Position numbers and translations under genes: made by a program. A DNA stretch of 9,433 nucleotides, taken from NCBI GenBank assembly GCA_002345625.1, contig DDWE01000152.1:1-9433 (forward strand). The letters are read 5' to 3'. The DNA is from Desulfuromonadaceae bacterium UBA2294 (lineage in GTDB: Bacteria > Desulfobacterota > Desulfuromonadia > Desulfuromonadales > UBA2294). The notes under the pieces were generated by a model that searched no databases, was not told the origin of the DNA, and saw nothing but the letters and a program-made list of their open reading frames with translations. This document shows positions 6,839-9,433 of the stretch, piece by piece. Positions within the stretch are counted from its first letter, which is position 1; each line of letters begins with the position of its first letter.

Positions 6839-6854
6839 AATGAAAGGCTGTCAA
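6825..6854 (-). promoter_or_regulatory. Strong sigma70-type promoter of the amidase-rph-rdgB-ZIP operon
   Basis: On the minus strand a perfect -35 TTGACA (6854-6849) is followed after 18 nt by TATAAC (6830-6825, 5 of 6 consensus). It begins 6 nt after the stop of the DHH gene and gives an expected transcript start near 6820-6818 with a leader of only about 25 nt before the amidase ATG. This is the best promoter match in the window. It makes the amidase operon at least partly independent of the copper-ATPase/LOG/DHH genes upstream. Confidence 0.8.
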
Positions 6855-6859
6855 TTAAC

Positions 6860-7903
6860 TCAAGATGGATTGACCGCAAGAGAACGGCCCTTGACCATCG
6901 GCCGGTTCAATGCCTGCAAAAAGCGACGGGTAAGTGTATGTTCAAGCTCCTGCAGTACGGCGTGGTTACCTGTTAAGGGATCGATCTGCCCACCAGCCGT
7001 CATACCATGGCCACCGCCGGTGCCAAGATCGCCAAGGGTGGCGCGCATCAATGACCCGGAGGCGGCATCAGCGACCGTTGTCCTTAACGAAAGGACTCCA
7101 CGATCACCGCAACGACCGAGGCCAAAAACATAGTCGACCCCCTGCATCCTCAGTAACCAGTCGGCCATTTCAGCAACACTCTCCGGAGTGGGGGTGTCAT
7201 AAAGATTAAATACCAGCACATTATCGTAGAGCCGGGTATTTTCGATGGCACGTGCAAACAGGGCGAAATAATCGGCAGGAACCTTGGCATGGGCGATATT
7301 AAATAAAATCTTGTTATTGCTGAGCTGGAGCAGGTTGAGATAGGCGGCCCGATCTGCCACCCCCCACTCGCGGCCAAGATCCTGCGTCTCCGATTTCACG
7401 GCATAAAAAAGGATTGTCGCCAATTTGGTGCCGAAATAGACTTCATTGCACAACAGGTATTCATAGAGAATGGTAGCACTGGCCCCGTAGTTTTCGCGGA
7501 TATCGGACCAGCGGCAACGTTCGGTCTCGGCCCGCATCGGGTGATGATCGATCACCAGGTGCACCTCACGATCAACAGGGAATGAGTTATTTCCCGCCCC
7601 GGGCTGAGTGTCAACCATGCAAATAACACAAAATTCATCAAGATCCAGACTATTCAACGGCACGGCTTTGATCTCGAGTTGCTCAACCATGACCCGGTTC
7701 TCAGCCCTGCCGATAATGCCGCCAAAAGCGATGGTCGCATCCAGTCCGGCTTTCACTTCGAACAAGTGGCGCAAGGCAAAAGCCGCAGCCAGGGCATCCG
7801 GATCGGGATTATCATGAGCGACAATCAAAATACGCCCCTTCCCCCGTAACCAATTGAACAGGCCTGCTGAAAATTCCCGCGAACGGGTCAGGTCAATACT
7901 CAT
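6860..7903 (-). CDS. DHH/DHHA1-family phosphoesterase (NrnA-like)
   Basis: A 347-residue cytoplasmic metal-dependent phosphoesterase of the DHH superfamily, whose members hydrolyse short oligoribonucleotides, 3'-phosphoadenosine 5'-phosphate or cyclic dinucleotides. Seen: motif I HDNPDPD (30-36), motif II Asp98 in VDTQPG, motif III DHH (119-121), GASATILYEYL (140-150) and the DHHA1 signature GTGGGHG (294-300) with TAGGQI after it. At the usual motif IV, where the family mostly has a TDT-like Asp, this protein reads KSETQDL (170-176), giving Glu172 or a shifted Asp175. There is no CBS or nucleotidyltransferase domain, so it is not a tRNA-adding enzyme fusion. ATG 7903-7901 has GGGAGG 5 nt upstream and overlaps the LOG-protein stop as ATGA. 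The substrate is not evident; nanoRNase/pAp phosphatase is the default guess. Confidence 0.88.
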   Translation of the reverse strand: MSIDLTRSREFSAGLFNWLRGKGRILIVAHDNPDPDALAAAFALRHLFEVKAGLDATIAFGGIIGRAENRVMVEQLEIKAVPLNSLDLDEFCVICMVDTQPGAGNNSFPVDREVHLVIDHHPMRAETERCRWSDIRENYGASATILYEYLLCNEVYFGTKLATILFYAVKSETQDLGREWGVADRAAYLNLLQLSNNKILFNIAHAKVPADYFALFARAIENTRLYDNVLVFNLYDTPTPESVAEMADWLLRMQGVDYVFGLGRCGDRGVLSLRTTVADAASGSLMRATLGDLGTGGGHGMTAGGQIDPLTGNHAVLQELEHTLTRRFLQALNRPMVKGRSLAVNPS

Positions 7904-8367
7904 GTACGCCTCCCGACAAGAGATTGCAGTGACTTCTCGACGGCCTCTTTGGCTGACGAAACAAGATACACATCGGGCAGTGTGTGGGTCGGACGCCAGG
8001 AAAAGACCGCCCGTCCAAGTTTCAAGGCAATTGCCATTTCAGACAGGGTGCCGTATTCACCCTCTATGGAGATCAGAACCTCGGCGGTATGGGCAATAAT
8101 AACATTTCGGGCATGACCCATGTTCGTCGGCACCGGAAGAGTCACAAAAGGGTTGGCGGCACTGGCATCCGGACCCGGCAGCAGACCGATGACCTCACCA
8201 CCGGCCTCACAACACCCACGGGAGGCCGCCTCCATCACGCCACCCAGCCCGCCACAGACCAGGACAACATCCGCTGCAGCAAGCCGACGCCCAACCTCAA
8301 GAGCCAGAGTATAACCAGCAGAACTCGGATGGGCAGCGCCTATCACTCCGACAAGGTGTCGTCGCAT
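7900..8367 (-). CDS. LOG/SLOG-fold nucleotide-binding protein (TIGR00725-like)
   Basis: A small Rossmann-like protein of 155 residues, related to the lysine-decarboxylase-like/LOG and DprA group. Seen: VGVIG at the N-terminus (6-10), the glycine-rich GGLGGVMEAASRG (39-51), GHARNVIIAHTAEV (84-97) and GEYGTLSE (103-110), which stands where LOG proteins carry PGGxGTxxE. The canonical LOG motif is thus changed, so I do not call it a cytokinin-activating phosphoribohydrolase; it more likely binds a nucleotide or nucleotide sugar. ATG 8367-8365 has GAGG 10 nt upstream and lies inside the end of the ATPase gene (25-nt overlap). Its stop overlaps the DHH start as ATGA, so the three are probably translated together. 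No experimental function is known to me for this subfamily. Confidence 0.82.
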   Translation of the reverse strand: MRRHLVGVIGAAHPSSAGYTLALEVGRRLAAADVVLVCGGLGGVMEAASRGCCEAGGEVIGLLPGPDASAANPFVTLPVPTNMGHARNVIIAHTAEVLISIEGEYGTLSEMAIALKLGRAVFSWRPTHTLPDVYLVSSAKEAVEKSLQSLVGRRT

Positions 8368-9433
8368 TCGTTATAAACCTCGGGTTTTTTCAAACGTTGG
8401 GCAAACCGTTTTAACAACAGACTATTGGTCACCACCGACAGACTGGACAAGGACATGGCAAGCCCGGCAAATTCAGGTTTCAGATATAGCCCGAAATGTG
8501 GATAAAGGGCACCGGCCGCCAAGGGGATGCCGATCAGATTGTAAATAAAAGCCCAGAACAGGTTTTGCTGGATTTTTATCAGTGTTTTGCGACCCAGACG
8601 GACGGCACGAACCACATCCCGCATATCGCCGCGGACCAGGATAATATCACCTGTCTCCTTGGCAACATCGGTGCCACCACCCAGCGCAATACCGACATCG
8701 GCGGCTGCCAGTGCCGGGGCATCGTTGATCCCGTCGCCGATCATTCCGACCCGATAACCCTCGGACCGATAGCGAGCAACGATCTCCTGTTTCTGTTCCG
8801 GCAACACTTCTGCTTCAACCGTTGTAATCCCGAGCCTCTCTGCCGCAGCGAGCGCCGCCTCTTTACGGTCACCGGTCAGCATGACGCAAGGAAGACCCAT
8901 CTGCTGCAGGGCGGTCACAGCTTCAGCTGCCCCCTCGCGAGGTTTGTCACGCAGAGCTATGACACCGAGAGCCCGACCAGCTTGCGCCAGATAAACGATG
9001 CTCTTCCCCTCCCCGGCCAGTTCACGCCCGATCGGACTTAAGCCTTTGAGGCTGACTGAGTTTTCCTCCAGCAGCCGCGCACTGCCAAGGAGAATGATTC
9101 CCCCTTCAACCTGACAACGGACTCCGTGACCGCCCGCCTCATCGCCGGAATCGGGAAACGGGACCACAAGACTTCGGCCCTCGGCACGTTTTAGAATAGC
9201 AACGGAGAGGGGGTGGTGACTGACTCGGGCGGCGGTGGCGGCTAAGATCAGGGTCTGATCGGTGGTCATGCCTTCTGCCCGAACAACATCGGTTACACGG
9301 AAAGCCCCCTCGGTCAGGGTACCGGTCTTATCGAACAGCATCAGATCGAGGCGAGCAATATTCTCCAGTGCCGCAGCTTTTTTAACCAGAATGCCGCTCT
9401 GCAGGGCAATGGCGCTGCCGATCATAATGGCGT
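8343..9433 (-). CDS. copA: Cu(+)-transporting P1B-type ATPase, C-terminal part
   Basis: The frame is open through the right edge, so the N-terminal metal-binding domains, the first six membrane segments and the CPC motif lie outside the window. Counted from the Met at 9425, the visible part holds the phosphorylated Asp32 in DKTGTLTEG, the HP pair of the P1B nucleotide domain (71-72), GHGVRCQVEGG (99-109), TGDR (184-187), the hinge GDGINDAP (230-237) and two last membrane segments. These carry Tyr-Asn (295-296) and the Met-x-x-Ser-Ser pattern (324-328), which are the copper-site residues of Cu(+)-ATPases, so export of Cu(+) from the cytoplasm is the likely role. Substrate assignment rests on these residues and would be firmer with the CPC segment. 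The end overlaps the LOG-family gene by 25 nt. Confidence 0.92.
   Translation of the reverse strand, partial: AIMIGSAIALQSGILVKKAAALENIARLDLMLFDKTGTLTEGAFRVTDVVRAEGMTTDQTLILAATAARVSHHPLSVAILKRAEGRSLVVPFPDSGDEAGGHGVRCQVEGGIILLGSARLLEENSVSLKGLSPIGRELAGEGKSIVYLAQAGRALGVIALRDKPREGAAEAVTALQQMGLPCVMLTGDRKEAALAAAERLGITTVEAEVLPEQKQEIVARYRSEGYRVGMIGDGINDAPALAAADVGIALGGGTDVAKETGDIILVRGDMRDVVRAVRLGRKTLIKIQQNLFWAFIYNLIGIPLAAGALYPHFGLYLKPEFAGLAMSLSSLSVVTNSLLLKRFAQRLKKPEVYNECDDTLSE

Noticed and set aside
6860..7903. DHH protein as RecJ or exopolyphosphatase
   Set aside because: It is too short for RecJ, lacks RecJ's extra domains, and has the DHHA1 GGGHG arrangement of the NrnA-like group rather than DHHA2.
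7900..8367. Calling the small Rossmann-like protein a cytokinin-activating LOG phosphoribohydrolase
   Set aside because: The PGGxGTxxE catalytic motif is not intact (GEYGTLSE), and the length and N-terminus fit the TIGR00725-like subgroup of unknown function.
8496..9041. Open frame of 181 codons on the plus strand opposite the copper ATPase
   Set aside because: It is antisense to conserved ATPase motifs and its protein is low in hydrophobic core pattern and unlike any family I know.

Overview
The window looks like chromosomal DNA of a Desulfuromonadales-type bacterium (Geobacter/Desulfuromonas/Pelobacter relatives, formerly Deltaproteobacteria). This is a judgement from protein style, moderate-to-high GC and the gene assortment; no marker gene fixes the species. 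Every gene I accept lies on the minus strand, so transcription runs from high to low coordinates. Coding density is very high, no stretch without a gene exceeds 100 bases, and I see no tRNA, rRNA, insertion sequence, prophage or CRISPR signal.

In transcription order, the right end holds the C-terminal part of a Cu(+)-type P1B ATPase (8343-9433, cut by the window edge). It overlaps a small LOG/SLOG-fold protein (7900-8367), which in turn overlaps a DHH/DHHA1 phosphoesterase (6860-7903) by ATGA. A 66-bp gap then carries a very good sigma70-type promoter whose -10 box sits in the centre of a 9+9 bp dyad. This promoter starts a tight operon: a secreted N-acetylmuramoyl-L-alanine amidase (5723-6793), RNase PH (4992-5726), RdgB-type dITP/XTP pyrophosphatase (4390-4995) and a GufA-like ZIP metal transporter (3566-4381). 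The first two junctions are ATGA overlaps and the last is an 8-nt gap.

Next come an ndk gene with its own promoter and a strong intrinsic terminator (3004-3037), then rlmN, whose ribosome binding site starts only 4 nt after the terminator T-tract. After rlmN come mtnP (methylthioadenosine phosphorylase), a PfkB-family sugar/nucleoside kinase with a possible promoter of its own, and the first 18 codons of a further gene running off the left edge.

The content is mostly housekeeping: nucleotide pools (Ndk, RdgB, MtnP, PfkB kinase), RNA maturation (RNase PH, RlmN), cell-wall hydrolysis and metal transport. I found no convincing novel multi-gene system. The most interesting signals are the operator-like dyad on the amidase-operon promoter, the terminator placed directly before rlmN, the LOG-DHH overlapping pair with an altered DHH motif, and the radical-SAM/MTA-phosphorylase/PfkB neighbourhood.
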